A DNA stretch of 64,000 bases from an uncultured Fretibacterium sp. (GCA_946183145.1 CAMGZM010000003.1:140320-204319), one strand, 5' to 3'. Numbered from the stretch's first letter, positions 44,572 to 54,193 are shown. A program made the numbers and translations. Notes: generated by a model from the letters alone, not told the origin.

Positions 44572-44766
44572 TCAGCGCATTTTCTGCCAGTCATGAGAAC
44601 CGTACGGATTTTTGTCGCAGCCTTTATCCGCGGGGCATTCGTCAGAGCTGACACTTTTACCGCAAAAACTGCAACGCCAGAAATGACCCGAAGCAAACGC
44701 AGCAGATGACAGCGCAATCACAAGAAGCACACAAAAAATTATTCCCATCACTAAACCTTCATTCAC
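44572..44766 (-). CDS. exported zinc-ribbon miniprotein B
   Basis: A 64-residue paralogue of miniprotein A: hydrophobic N-terminal segment (MGIIFCVLLVIALSSAAFAS) and the domain HFWRCSFCGKSVSSDECP...GCDKNPYGSHDWQKMR. Same cysteine spacing and same terminal H-WQ-R motif. The extra cysteine in the signal segment (FC) is not in a lipobox. The pair probably arose by tandem duplication and is transcribed together toward the terminator at 44305. Role unknown; short periplasmic metal-binding proteins are one possibility. Confidence 0.75.
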   Translation of the reverse strand: MNEGLVMGIIFCVLLVIALSSAAFASGHFWRCSFCGKSVSSDECPADKGCDKNPYGSHDWQKMR

Positions 44767-44832
44767 CCAAAATTAAACGTGCGAATATTAACAGCGTTAC
44801 ACAAAGCAATCCAGTGCAGCAGATTTTTTTTC

Positions 44833-44859
44833 TTGACAAAAACATGAATGTATTATAAT
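44833..44859 (+). promoter_or_regulatory. promoter of the DUF3793-flavodoxin operon
   Basis: Perfect TTGACA (44833-44838) and perfect TATAAT (44854-44859), separated by a short 15-base spacer, about 40 bases before the ATG at 44901. Confidence 0.7.
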
Positions 44860-44900
44860 TTTGTATCGTCAAACAAAAACATACTCACGGAAAAAATATC

Positions 44901-45527
44901 ATGACGGATAATAACGCAAGCATAATCGTAAAATTCATGAAGTACATCAAGAGTTCTGATGCTGAAAGTTTTATGCGGGGAATGTTTTACTGTTTCTGCG
45001 CTCCAACTATCAAAGGCATAAAAGCCGCGACGCTGATAAATTTCCGGCGCAAAAAGGGCGAGAATATGCGCTCATTGTGGATTGAACATGCTGATGAATG
45101 GCTTTCACCTTTAGGGCTTGAATGGCTTTTGCTCGGTGATGACTCTGATGACAATGCACTTGTGTTAATCTTCCGGCGTAATCTTCTCGCAAAGGCTCTC
45201 GGCTGTGATAAGGCCTGCGGGATTCTCAGCTCAAAAGGTTATCCGCTTCATGATGTTGACGCTTGCCTTGAATGTTTGCGGGAAAAATTCTGTTCGGGCT
45301 TCCCTCATGAGATAGGACTCTTCCTGGATTACCCGCCTGATGATGTCAAATGCTTCATCGAGGGGAAATGCGCGGAAAAATCATCATGCCCGGGCTACTG
45401 GAAAGTTTACGGGAATCATGACGAGGCAAGAAGAATCTTCAGTGAGTACAGAAAAGCAGAGTGTGAAGCCGCCTTGCTGATAATGGCGGGGCATGGGCAG
45501 AAACACAAAATAAATTCTGGAGGCTAA
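44901..45527 (+). CDS. DUF3793 family protein
   Basis: A 208-residue protein with the DUF3793 pattern: FYCFCAPTIKGIKAATLINFRR at the N-terminus, a central LVLIFRRNLLAKALG, then FPHEIGLFLDYPPDDVKCFIEG and GYWKVYGNHDEARRIFSEYRKAE. The family's function is unknown, but it is regularly next to flavodoxin genes in anaerobes, as here (four bases apart), and its conserved cysteines suggest a redox or metal link. No signal peptide. Own promoter at 44833. Confidence 0.88.
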   Translation: MTDNNASIIVKFMKYIKSSDAESFMRGMFYCFCAPTIKGIKAATLINFRRKKGENMRSLWIEHADEWLSPLGLEWLLLGDDSDDNALVLIFRRNLLAKALGCDKACGILSSKGYPLHDVDACLECLREKFCSGFPHEIGLFLDYPPDDVKCFIEGKCAEKSSCPGYWKVYGNHDEARRIFSEYRKAECEAALLIMAGHGQKHKINSGG

Positions 45528-45531
45528 ATCA

Positions 45532-45951
45532 ATGGCAAAAGTTTTGATCGTCTACGTAACAACAACAGGAAACACCGAGAAAATGGCCGGGATAATCGCA
45601 GAGTCAGCAAAAGCAGCAGGGGCTGACGTAACATGCAAGACAGTCGGCGAGTCATCAGTTGACGAATTAGCCGGGTATGACGTGATTGCGTTCGGATCGC
45701 CGGCAATGGGCGCGGAAGTGTTAGAGGAAGCAGAGATGGAACCGTTCTTCACGGAAGCAGAGGGCAAACTCTCAGGGAAGAAAGTCGCGCTTTTCGGGTC
45801 ATATGACTGGGGTGACGGTGAATGGCTCAGGACGTGGGAAGAAAGGTGCAAGTCAGCAGGCGCAAACGTGATCGCAACGGTAAAAGCTCATCTTGAACCC
45901 GACGACGACGCAGCAGCAGAGTGCAAAGAGTTCGGCGCAAAGCTCGCATAA
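45532..45951 (+). CDS. flavodoxin
   Basis: A 139-residue flavodoxin, an FMN-based one-electron carrier that can replace ferredoxin. The FMN phosphate loop is VTTTGNTEKMA (about residues 8-18), with the isoalloxazine-binding loops GSPAMGAEVLEE (about 56-67) and GSYDWGDGEWLRTWEE (about 88-103). It is cotranscribed with the DUF3793 gene, GGAGG before the ATG. Pyruvate:ferredoxin oxidoreductase at 50.5 kb is a natural electron donor. A terminator follows. Confidence 0.95.
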   Translation: MAKVLIVYVTTTGNTEKMAGIIAESAKAAGADVTCKTVGESSVDELAGYDVIAFGSPAMGAEVLEEAEMEPFFTEAEGKLSGKKVALFGSYDWGDGEWLRTWEERCKSAGANVIATVKAHLEPDDDAAAECKEFGAKLA

Positions 45952-45989
45952 TTTTACACGCAGAAAATTCACGGAAAATTTTTTCACGG

Positions 45990-46022
45990 CCTCTTGCTTT
46001 AACGGCAGGAGGTTTTCTTTTT
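45990..46022 (+). terminator. Rho-independent terminator of the flavodoxin operon
   Basis: CCTCTTGC (45990-45997) pairs with GCAGGAGG (46005-46012), followed by TTTTCTTTTT. Confidence 0.85.
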
Positions 46023-46114
46023 GCTGAAGTAATGACAGGTCAAAATTTTTCAATTCACTGTATAATTATTCACATTCAAAAAATTTTTTGCAGACTCAAA
46101 GGAGAGATTCAATT

Positions 46115-47341
46115 TTGGGCGAGAAGCAGATAAAGAATATCGGCATAATTACATCTGGCGGCGACTGCGGAGGACTTAACGCCGTAATCAGAGGAGCAGC
46201 ACGCACAGCATTAATGCGCGGAATGAGAACGTACACGATCCCCAACGGTTACGCGGGACTCTACAACCTCGTGAATTTCGATCACCTTGTGGAGCTTGAC
46301 GAGGAGAGAACAGATCACATCACATCACAGTTCGCAGGAAGCGACGCAGGACACAGCCGCGTGAAAATCTCAAAGATCAATGACCCCGACAAATACGACA
46401 GAATCATGATGGGACTCCGTAAGCACAACATTGACGGACTCGTGATTTCCGGCGGTGATGACACTGGAAGCGTTGTTGTTGACCTCGCAGAGCACGGAAT
46501 ACCCTGCGTACATGCTCCCAAAACGATGGACTTAGACCTTCAAACGTACTCAGTCGGAGGAGACTCAGCCATCAACAAAATCGCGAATATCGTTGACGAT
46601 CTCAAGACGACAGGAACGACTCACAATCGTATTATGGTGATTGAAGTTTTCGGACGTTACGCGGGACATACGGCATTCAGGGGCGGTATTGCGGCTGATG
46701 CTGACTGCATATTGATTCCTGAAGTCCCCGTTGATTTCAACGCTGTGTACGCTCACTTGAAGCATTACTACATACGGCGTATCCTGAACTCTGACGTTCA
46801 CGCAGGAACATACACGATTGTTGTTGCTGAAGGCGTAAGAGGGCAGGACGGAAATTTATTCTCAGACGGCGGCGGAGCAAAAACGGACTCATTCGGTCAT
46901 CCTAAACTTGCGGGCGCGGGGCGTTTCGTCAAAGATACCCTTGAAGACATGATGAGGCAGGATCCCGAAATCAAGCAGTTCATGAAGACATCGGAAATGT
47001 ACGTCCCCGGCGTTTTTGAGATTCCCGAAATACGTGAAGTGATTCCGAGTCATATCGTCAGGAGCGGTTCAACGTCAGCATATGATGTAAACTTCGGAAA
47101 GCAGATAGGCGCGGCGGCTGTAATTTTGCTTGAGCAGGGAGTCAGCGGTGTAACTGTCGTGAAAATGTTTGACGGCGAAATACGTTACATGCCGACATCA
47201 GAAGCAATAGCACAAAGATTCGTAGGGCTTGAGAGCGTTGCATTCTATGAGCAGATGGATGTATGCTTCGGGCGTTACAGGCAGGAATATATACCGAAAT
47301 TGCAGGAAGTTCACGGAGCTGTAGAGCGTCAGTACAGCTAG
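46115..47341 (+). CDS. 6-phosphofructokinase, probably diphosphate-dependent
   Basis: A 408-residue group A phosphofructokinase. It has IGIITSGGDCGGLNAVIRG at the N-terminus, VISGGDDTGSVV (about residues 100-111), PKTMDLDLQTYSVGGDSAINK (about 128-148), and VIEVFGRYAGHTA. The second Asp of GGDD and the Lys of PKTMD are the two residues that mark pyrophosphate-using enzymes (ATP-users have Gly at both). The usual DND is DLD, keeping both aspartates. The start is TTG at 46115, fixed by AAAGGAGA nine bases upstream; a TTG at 46088 precedes that SD. Gives reversible, ATP-sparing glycolysis. Confidence 0.88.
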   Translation: MGEKQIKNIGIITSGGDCGGLNAVIRGAARTALMRGMRTYTIPNGYAGLYNLVNFDHLVELDEERTDHITSQFAGSDAGHSRVKISKINDPDKYDRIMMGLRKHNIDGLVISGGDDTGSVVVDLAEHGIPCVHAPKTMDLDLQTYSVGGDSAINKIANIVDDLKTTGTTHNRIMVIEVFGRYAGHTAFRGGIAADADCILIPEVPVDFNAVYAHLKHYYIRRILNSDVHAGTYTIVVAEGVRGQDGNLFSDGGGAKTDSFGHPKLAGAGRFVKDTLEDMMRQDPEIKQFMKTSEMYVPGVFEIPEIREVIPSHIVRSGSTSAYDVNFGKQIGAAAVILLEQGVSGVTVVKMFDGEIRYMPTSEAIAQRFVGLESVAFYEQMDVCFGRYRQEYIPKLQEVHGAVERQYS

Positions 47342-47357
47342 AAGAGAGAAAATTTTT

Positions 47358-47389
47358 CCCCCGGTTGAAACATGGCCGGGGGATTTTTG
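47358..47389. terminator. bidirectional terminator between phosphofructokinase and acyl-CoA synthetase genes
   Basis: CCCCCGG (47358-47364) pairs with CCGGGGG (47376-47382), with ATTTTTG after it on the plus strand and AAAATTTTT-type sequence on the minus strand. Confidence 0.88.
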
Positions 47390-47395
47390 TTTGTG

Positions 47396-48883
47396 TTACT
47401 TTCCGGCGGCCATGTCGCGCAAAACTCTCCGCAAAATTTTCCCTGTTCCTGAGAGAGGAAACTCCGTAACAAATTCGACTCTTCTCGGTACTTTGAAGTG
47501 CGCTAAATGTTCCTTTGCGTACTTTATGATTTCGCGCTCGTCAATTTTCGCTCCGTCCTCAAGCATGATATACGCTTTAGGAATCTGCCCGTTAATGTCA
47601 TGAGGCATTCCCACAACAACAGCCTGATGTACAGCGGGGTGTTCAGCTAAAACTTTCTCGACTTCCTGCGGGTAAACATTGAAGCCTCCCACGATGATAA
47701 TATCCGTAACGCGGTCAAGAATGTATACATACTCTTCACCGTCGTGTGTCTCAAGCCTCACATAATCGCCCGTGTTCAGGAAGCCTTCAGCGTCAAATCT
47801 CTCTGCTGTGATTTCCGGCGCGTGAAGATAACCCGGAGTTACGCATGGCCCTTTCACCCACAATACGCCCTCTTTGTCGGTTGTGTTTTCTCCCTCGCGT
47901 GTCTTTAGCTTGTACTCGTAGCCCGGCAGAACTGGCCCTATGCTTCCGATTTTCTGAGTCTCGCAGTCATGGTTTACGCATATAACCGGGGAAGTTTCTG
48001 TGAGTCCGTAGCCTTCCATTATGTCGCGTCCCAATAACTTTAACGCCTGCTTGTGATTATTCGGGTTAAGTTTGTCGCCGCCCGTGCAGATTACGCGGAT
48101 TCGTGAAAGAGGCTCTGCGGGCATTTTCCCTTTTTCGACAGACATCAAGAGGAACGATATTATTGCAGGTACTACGAACATGACATCAATTTTTGCCTCT
48201 GTGATTGCCCGGATTGTTACGGCAGGAGGAAGGAACGACGGCGCAATCGCAATTTTTCCGCCTATCGTAAGCGGCATTATTGTTGTTACGGTGTAGCCGA
48301 ATGAATGGAAGTTAGGAAGCACCGTCAAAAATGTATCTGCACTCGTTATTGACGGAATCATAGCGAGTGTTGCCTCACAGTTTGAGCGCAGATTTCCGTG
48401 TGTTAATGGTACTGCTTTCGGGAGTCCCGTTGTGCCTGACGTGGCGAAAATTACAGCAAGCGAGTCCGATTCGGGAGTTTGAGATTTTCCCGTGAATGAA
48501 GGAAGGCTCACACTGTCAAGCGAACACGTAATGAACGGCCATTCTTTTGCGATTTCGGGTATATCATGCTCTGCGATAACCGCGAAAGGCTGAATCAAAT
48601 CAAGAGTCCCCGTCAGCGATTCGAGTCCGGCTTTCTCGTTCAACGGGCAGAAAATTCCTCCGAGCTTCCACACCGCTAATGACAATGCCGGGATTAACGG
48701 TGAATTTCTGAGCATCACAACGAGCTTTTGACCGCGTGAGAATCCTGCGTTGCGCAAGACATTTTCACAGTTGCTTACGAGTGAGAGGAGATTTTCGCGT
48801 GTGTACCATTTCCCGTCCCACCAGTAGCAATTTTTGGAGGTGTTCTCTTTGAGCTTGGGTATGATGATATTTTCGAGGCGCAT
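47396..48883 (-). CDS. AMP-forming acyl-CoA synthetase, copy 2
   Basis: A 495-residue member of the ANL superfamily: ATP-dependent adenylation of a carboxylic acid followed by thioester formation. Motifs: AVIFATSGTTGLPKAVPLTHGN (P-loop), NFHSFGYT, GYGLTETSPVICVN (A5), LNTGDYV and the hinge DRVTDIIIVGGFNVYPQEVE, and the catalytic lysine in SGTGKILRRVL. The chain resembles medium/long-chain fatty acyl-CoA ligases. It is a tandem paralogue of the gene upstream, whose stop overlaps its ATG by one base (TAATG). Substrate unknown. Confidence 0.88.
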   Translation of the reverse strand: MRLENIIIPKLKENTSKNCYWWDGKWYTRENLLSLVSNCENVLRNAGFSRGQKLVVMLRNSPLIPALSLAVWKLGGIFCPLNEKAGLESLTGTLDLIQPFAVIAEHDIPEIAKEWPFITCSLDSVSLPSFTGKSQTPESDSLAVIFATSGTTGLPKAVPLTHGNLRSNCEATLAMIPSITSADTFLTVLPNFHSFGYTVTTIMPLTIGGKIAIAPSFLPPAVTIRAITEAKIDVMFVVPAIISFLLMSVEKGKMPAEPLSRIRVICTGGDKLNPNNHKQALKLLGRDIMEGYGLTETSPVICVNHDCETQKIGSIGPVLPGYEYKLKTREGENTTDKEGVLWVKGPCVTPGYLHAPEITAERFDAEGFLNTGDYVRLETHDGEEYVYILDRVTDIIIVGGFNVYPQEVEKVLAEHPAVHQAVVVGMPHDINGQIPKAYIMLEDGAKIDEREIIKYAKEHLAHFKVPRRVEFVTEFPLSGTGKILRRVLRDMAAGK

Positions 48884-50379
48884 TATTTTTCCCTTTCTTT
48901 CTGACGCAGAACGCGCCGTAAAATTTTCCCTGTTGCTGAAATCGGAAGGCTGTCAACAAACTCAACGCTTCTGGGAACTTTGTAGTGTGATAATCTCTCC
49001 TTGCAGAACTTCACAAGCTCGCTTTCTGTTACTTCCGCTCCCTGCTGCTTTATGACGTAGGCTTTCGGTACTTCTCCGCTGATGTCGTTGGGCATTCCCA
49101 CAACTACGGCCATGTTCACGGCGGGATGTTCGGCTAATATCGCTTCTACTTCCTGCGGGTATACGTTAAATCCTCCGACTATGATTATGTCTGTTACGCG
49201 GTCAAGAATCTTTATGTACCCGTCCGAGTCAATCTGAACATAATCGCCCGTGTTGAACCAGCCGTCTATGAATCGTTCCTTGTTGATTTCCGGCGCATGA
49301 TAGTAGCCCGCTGTTACTGAAGGCCCTTTGCACCACAAAACGCCCTCGCCCGGTATGCTCTGCAATTCTCCTGACTCGCTCCGTAATTGCAGCTCAAAGC
49401 GCGGTAATTTCGGCCCGACAGTACCAAGTTTGCGCACAGATGGATTCGGATTCACAGCAAGAACGGGTGAACATTCCGTAATTCCGTAACCTTCAATCAC
49501 AGGAACACCAAAAGCCTCCGTGACTCTATCGTCAATTTTCGGGTTGTACCTGTCGCCCCCCGCAATCAAGAGCTTAATGCCCGATAACTTTTTGCCCTGC
49601 TTTTCGAGATATGACGCAACGAATCCCAGCATTGTAGGAACAAGCAACAGGACTGTAGGATGAGTCGCAACGACAGCCTTGATGACGTTTGACGGAGGCA
49701 TGAAGCCAGTAACAACTACCTGTGTTGCGCCAAGCACGAACGGCAGTACGCAGCATATTGTGAAGCCGAATGCGTGAAAATTCGGGAGGACGTTCAGCAA
49801 TGAGTCTTCAGGCTTGAGATCCGTAACATGCTCCAGACATGCGTTAATGTTGTCGAGAATATTTGCGTGTGTGAGCGGTACTGCTTTGGGGTCGCCTGTT
49901 GTGCCTGACGTTGAGAATATGACGGCTAATGTTTTGTCGTAATCGTCAGCGTTTTGATTCTTGCCTTTGAGACTCTCACTGCCTGAAAATTTTTCGTTGC
50001 CGAGTCTCGCGCATGGCCATTCAGCTTTTACGAGCGCAGACTCTAAATCTCCCTTTACGCTTTCAGACAGTATCACCGCAAAAGGCTTCAGAAGGTTTAA
50101 TGTTTTGAGGAGAGATATTTCGCCTGTCTTTTCGTTGAGGGGGCAGAATACACCGCCGAGTCTCCAGCAAGCAAGAATCACAGCGAGAGTCATCGGTGAA
50201 TTAGGCATCAGCACAGCGAGCCTCTGGCCCTCAGAGAAGCCCGCAGCCCGCAAAAACTCCGTGCATTTGTCAGCGAGTGCCGCAAAATCTTTTCTGCTAA
50301 TCCATTCGCCATTAAACCAACAGCATTTATCCTCCGGCTTTGAGGACAAATATTCATCCATAATTTTATTGAGCCGCAA
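48883..50379 (-). CDS. AMP-forming acyl-CoA synthetase, copy 1
   Basis: A 498-residue paralogue of the next gene, with matching motifs: AVIFSTSGTTGDPKAVPLTHANI, NFHAFGFT, GYGITECSPVLAVN, FNTGDYVQIDSDGY, DRVTDIIIVGGFNVYPQEVE and SATGKILRRVL with the catalytic Lys. The two differ most in the acid-binding middle region, so they may prefer different acids. The N-terminus (MRLNKIMDEYL) matches the start of the paralogue (MRLENIIIPKL). AAAAGGAG lies before the ATG. Head gene of a two-gene operon. Confidence 0.88.
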   Translation of the reverse strand: MRLNKIMDEYLSSKPEDKCCWFNGEWISRKDFAALADKCTEFLRAAGFSEGQRLAVLMPNSPMTLAVILACWRLGGVFCPLNEKTGEISLLKTLNLLKPFAVILSESVKGDLESALVKAEWPCARLGNEKFSGSESLKGKNQNADDYDKTLAVIFSTSGTTGDPKAVPLTHANILDNINACLEHVTDLKPEDSLLNVLPNFHAFGFTICCVLPFVLGATQVVVTGFMPPSNVIKAVVATHPTVLLLVPTMLGFVASYLEKQGKKLSGIKLLIAGGDRYNPKIDDRVTEAFGVPVIEGYGITECSPVLAVNPNPSVRKLGTVGPKLPRFELQLRSESGELQSIPGEGVLWCKGPSVTAGYYHAPEINKERFIDGWFNTGDYVQIDSDGYIKILDRVTDIIIVGGFNVYPQEVEAILAEHPAVNMAVVVGMPNDISGEVPKAYVIKQQGAEVTESELVKFCKERLSHYKVPRSVEFVDSLPISATGKILRRVLRQKEREK

Positions 50380-50537
50380 TTTTGATTCTCCTTTTGAAAT
50401 TTATACGCTTGGGAATATTTTACGCTATGTGTTTTATTTTATTATTTTTTTGTTTGTAGTAGAATACTCAGCAACGCATATATTTTTCACAATCACAATT
50501 TTATATAGCGATTCCAGAGGGAGGGTAATTAACTTTC

Positions 50538-53500
50538 ATGAAAAGAAACTGGAAAACTATGGACGGTAACGAGGCAGTAGCTCACGTAGCATATGCCTTC
50601 TCCGAAATGGCGACGATTTATCCCATCACGCCTTCTTCACCCATGCCCGAACACATTGACGAATGGGCAGCGCACGGACGCAAAAACATTTTCGGCAAAA
50701 CCGTCAAAGTAACCGAAATGCAGTCAGAAGCAGGAGCAGCGGCGGCCTGCCACGGCGCATTATCAGCAGGAGCATTAGCAAGCACGTACACGGCATCACA
50801 GGGACTCCTTCTCATGATTCCGAACATGTACAAGATTGCAGGCGAGCTTCTTCCCGGCGTATTCCACGTAACAGCAAGAGCTATAGCAATGCACGCGCTC
50901 TCGATTTTCGGCGATCATTCCGACGTAATGTCAACCCGTATGTGCGGTTTCACGATGATTGCGGGCGGAAGTGTCCAGGAAGCTCACGACATGGCCGCAG
51001 TTGCACACCTTACAGCGATTAAGTCATCTGTACCCGTGCTGAATTTCTTTGACGGATTCAGAACATCCCACGAGATTCAGAAGGTTGACGCTTTCGACTA
51101 TGCAGACCTCGCGAAACTTGTTGACTATGACGCGATTGCAGCATTCAGAGACCGTTCAATGAGACCTGAAAAGCCTTTCACGAAAGGTACAGCGCAGAAC
51201 CCTGATATATTCTTCCAGGCAAAAGAAGCCTCACAGCCTTTCTATGACAAAGTGCCCGACATCGTAGCCAAGTACATGGAAGACATCAAGGGCATTTGCG
51301 GACGCGAGTATCACCCGTTCAGCTACTACGGAGACCCGGAAGCTGACCGCGTAATCGTTGCTATGGGTTCAGTATGTCAGGCGATTGAAGAGACTGTTGA
51401 CTACCTCAACGCAAAAGGCGAGAAAGTCGGAGTCGTTGAAGTCCACCTTTACCGCCCGTTCTCACCAAAATATTTCTTCAGGGCATTGCCGGCAACGGTG
51501 AAAGCTATCGCAGTACTTGACCGCGTGAAGGAAGTCGGCGCACTCGGCGGGCCTCTGTATGAGGATGTCTGCTCATTGTTCGTAGGAAATTGCCGCGCAC
51601 CGAAAATTGTCGGCGGACGTTACGGACTCGGCTCGAAAGACACAACACCGTCAGACCTCAAAGTCTGCTTCGACAACCTGAAACTCTTTGAGCCTCGCAA
51701 CAACTTCACACTCGGAATCATTGACGACGTGAATGACAGCTCACTTATCCCCGATGAGCATATCAACGCCGCGGCGGAAGGAACAGTATGCTGCAAATTC
51801 TGGGGACTCGGCTCAGATGGTACAGTCGGCGCAAACAAGAACTCCATCAAGATTATCGGCGACCACACAGACATGTACGCACAGGGCTATTTTGACTATG
51901 ACTCGAAAAAGTCCGGCGGTATCACAATGTCGCACTTGCGTTTCGGCAAATCGCCCATCAAGTCAACATACCTCATTGACCACGCAGACTTCATAGCGTG
52001 CCACAAGCAGGAGTACGTGAATCAGTATGACCTTCTCCAGGGCATGAAGCAGGGCGGAACGTTCCTCCTCAATACGCAGTGGACGACACTCGAAGCGTTA
52101 GAGGAGCATTTACCCGCAAGCCTCAAGAGAAAAATCGCGAATCTCGGCTGCAAGTTCTACGTCATCAACGCAGTAGACGAAGCGCAGAAAATCGGACTCG
52201 GCTCACGCACAAATACGATCATGCAGTCAGCATTCTTCAAGCTCGCAAAGGTTATCCCGATTGAAGACGCTGTAACCTACATGAAGGAAGCTATCGTGAA
52301 ATCCTACGGCGCAAAGGGCGAGGACATCGTGAAGATGAATTACGCCGCTGTTGACGCAGGACTCGCAGGTCTCATCGAGATTACAGTTCCTGAAGCATGG
52401 AAGACAGCAGAGGACAAAGCGCACAAACGCCCCGGACTTCCTACAGAAATCCCCGGCTTCATCAGCTATCAGGTTGACACAATCAACGGCCAGAAGGGCA
52501 ACACACTTCCTTCAAGCGCATTTGTTGACGGCTACGAGGACGGACACTTCCCGGCAGGCACAAGCAAATACGAGAAACGCGGAGTCGCCGTAAACGTCCC
52601 CGAATGGAACGGCGCAAAGTGCATCCAGTGCAACCAGTGCTCAATGGTATGTCCTCACGCGGCAATTCGTCCCTTCCTGCTTAACGCTGAGGAGCAGGCA
52701 ATCGCACCTGAAGGATTCGGAGCTGTTGACGTTAAAGCACCGAAACTCAAAGCGGCAGGCTACAAGTACAAGATGCAGGTTGACGTTCTTGACTGTCTTG
52801 GCTGTGGCAACTGCGCGGACATCTGCCCGGTGAAAGCACTTGAGATGAAACCGTCAGCAACTCAGACAGCAGAGATTGACCGCTGGACATTTGCATTTGA
52901 GAACGTTGCGGACAAGTCAGACGCTGGCGACAAGTTCACGGTACAGGGATCACAGTTCCAGAGACCGTTATTCGAGTTCAGCGGAGCTTGCGCGGGATGC
53001 GGTGAGACTCCTTACGCGAAACTCATCACACAGCTTTTCGGCTCAAGAATGATCGTCGCGAACGCTACAGGCTGTTCATCAATCTGGGGCGGCTCTGCTC
53101 CGTCAATGCCTTACACGACAGACGCGAACGGACACGGCCCGGCTTGGGGCAACTCGCTCTTTGAGGACGCGGCAGAATACGGAATGGGTATGAAGTTATC
53201 GCTTAATGTCATGGTCAACTACCTTGTTTCGGCGGCTGAAGCACTCTGCAAGATGGATGAAGTTCCTACTGAGGTCAAAGAAGTGTTGCAGGGCTGGCTT
53301 GATGTTCACGAGGACGGAGAAGCGAGCGTTGCGGCGGCGGCAAAAGTTGAGGAATGCCTTGACAAACTGTTCTGCTGCTGTGAGGATTGCGGTGGCGAAA
53401 AAGAGTTCAGCGAAGAGGCCATGAAAGAGTTCTGCACTCTCTGCGAGTACAAAGACTACCTCGTCAAAAAATCCGTCTGGATATTCGGCGGAGACGGCTG

Positions 53501-54164
53501 GGGCTATGACATCGGTTACGGCGGACTCGATCACGTTCTCGGAAGCGGCGAGGATGTAAACGTTCTTGTGCTTGACACGGAAGTTTACTCCAACACGGGC
53601 GGACAGTCGTCAAAGTCAACACCTACAGCGGCAATCGCACAGTTTGCGGCAAGCGGAAAGAGAACCCGCAAAAAGGATCTCGGCAGAATGGCAATGACAT
53701 ACGGCACTGTTTACGTTGCACAGGTCGGAATGGGTGCAGACAAGAATCAGCTCATGAAGGCCCTCAAGGAAGCAGAAGCACACAAAGGCCCGTCATTAAT
53801 CATTGCTTACGCGCCCTGCATTAATCACGGAATCCGCGCCGGAATGGGCAAAACTCAGGAGCGCACAAAGCTCGCAGTCGAAAAAGGTTATTGGCACCTC
53901 TACAGGTACAATCCTGATGTTGAGGCAGGCAAAAACCCGTTCACGCTCGACAGCAAAGCACCGAAACTCTTTGATGATGAGGCAGCATTCGTGAAGGACT
54001 ACAAAGAGTTCCTCATGGGCGAAGTCAGATACTCATCACTCAAGAGAGGATTCCCCGCAATCGCTGATGAGCTTTTCGACAGGAACGCAGCAGAAGCACG
54101 CGAACGCTATCTCACGTACAAAGCACTTGCGGAAATGGGAGCAATACCCGCAGCTGCGAAGTAG
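50538..54164 (+). CDS. nifJ: pyruvate:ferredoxin (flavodoxin) oxidoreductase
   Basis: A 1208-residue single-chain PFOR: pyruvate plus CoA to acetyl-CoA, CO2 and reduced ferredoxin or flavodoxin. Domain order: pyruvate-binding domain I (IYPITPSSPMPEHIDEW; MQSEAGAAAACHGAL), domain II/III, two 4Fe-4S clusters CIQCNQCSMVCPHAAIRP (about 694-711) and CLGCGNCADICPVKALEM (about 753-770), and the TPP domain with CAGCGETPYAKL, GCSSIWGGSAPSMPYTT and GDGWGYDIGYGGLDH, and LDTEVYSNTGGQSSKSTP. Further cysteines near 940-960 (CCCEDCGG) fit the region of the proximal cluster. GGGAGGG is the SD. Main energy enzyme of an anaerobe; flavodoxin at 45.5 kb is a likely partner. Confidence 0.96.
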   Translation: MKRNWKTMDGNEAVAHVAYAFSEMATIYPITPSSPMPEHIDEWAAHGRKNIFGKTVKVTEMQSEAGAAAACHGALSAGALASTYTASQGLLLMIPNMYKIAGELLPGVFHVTARAIAMHALSIFGDHSDVMSTRMCGFTMIAGGSVQEAHDMAAVAHLTAIKSSVPVLNFFDGFRTSHEIQKVDAFDYADLAKLVDYDAIAAFRDRSMRPEKPFTKGTAQNPDIFFQAKEASQPFYDKVPDIVAKYMEDIKGICGREYHPFSYYGDPEADRVIVAMGSVCQAIEETVDYLNAKGEKVGVVEVHLYRPFSPKYFFRALPATVKAIAVLDRVKEVGALGGPLYEDVCSLFVGNCRAPKIVGGRYGLGSKDTTPSDLKVCFDNLKLFEPRNNFTLGIIDDVNDSSLIPDEHINAAAEGTVCCKFWGLGSDGTVGANKNSIKIIGDHTDMYAQGYFDYDSKKSGGITMSHLRFGKSPIKSTYLIDHADFIACHKQEYVNQYDLLQGMKQGGTFLLNTQWTTLEALEEHLPASLKRKIANLGCKFYVINAVDEAQKIGLGSRTNTIMQSAFFKLAKVIPIEDAVTYMKEAIVKSYGAKGEDIVKMNYAAVDAGLAGLIEITVPEAWKTAEDKAHKRPGLPTEIPGFISYQVDTINGQKGNTLPSSAFVDGYEDGHFPAGTSKYEKRGVAVNVPEWNGAKCIQCNQCSMVCPHAAIRPFLLNAEEQAIAPEGFGAVDVKAPKLKAAGYKYKMQVDVLDCLGCGNCADICPVKALEMKPSATQTAEIDRWTFAFENVADKSDAGDKFTVQGSQFQRPLFEFSGACAGCGETPYAKLITQLFGSRMIVANATGCSSIWGGSAPSMPYTTDANGHGPAWGNSLFEDAAEYGMGMKLSLNVMVNYLVSAAEALCKMDEVPTEVKEVLQGWLDVHEDGEASVAAAAKVEECLDKLFCCCEDCGGEKEFSEEAMKEFCTLCEYKDYLVKKSVWIFGGDGWGYDIGYGGLDHVLGSGEDVNVLVLDTEVYSNTGGQSSKSTPTAAIAQFAASGKRTRKKDLGRMAMTYGTVYVAQVGMGADKNQLMKALKEAEAHKGPSLIIAYAPCINHGIRAGMGKTQERTKLAVEKGYWHLYRYNPDVEAGKNPFTLDSKAPKLFDDEAAFVKDYKEFLMGEVRYSSLKRGFPAIADELFDRNAAEARERYLTYKALAEMGAIPAAAK

Positions 54165-54193
54165 TATAATAGCAACACAACAGGAAATTCACA

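Noticed and set aside
44325..44709. Two overlapping plus-strand frames of about 100 codons
   Set aside because: They are antisense to the twin zinc-ribbon miniprotein genes, which have SD sequences, signal segments and mutual similarity.
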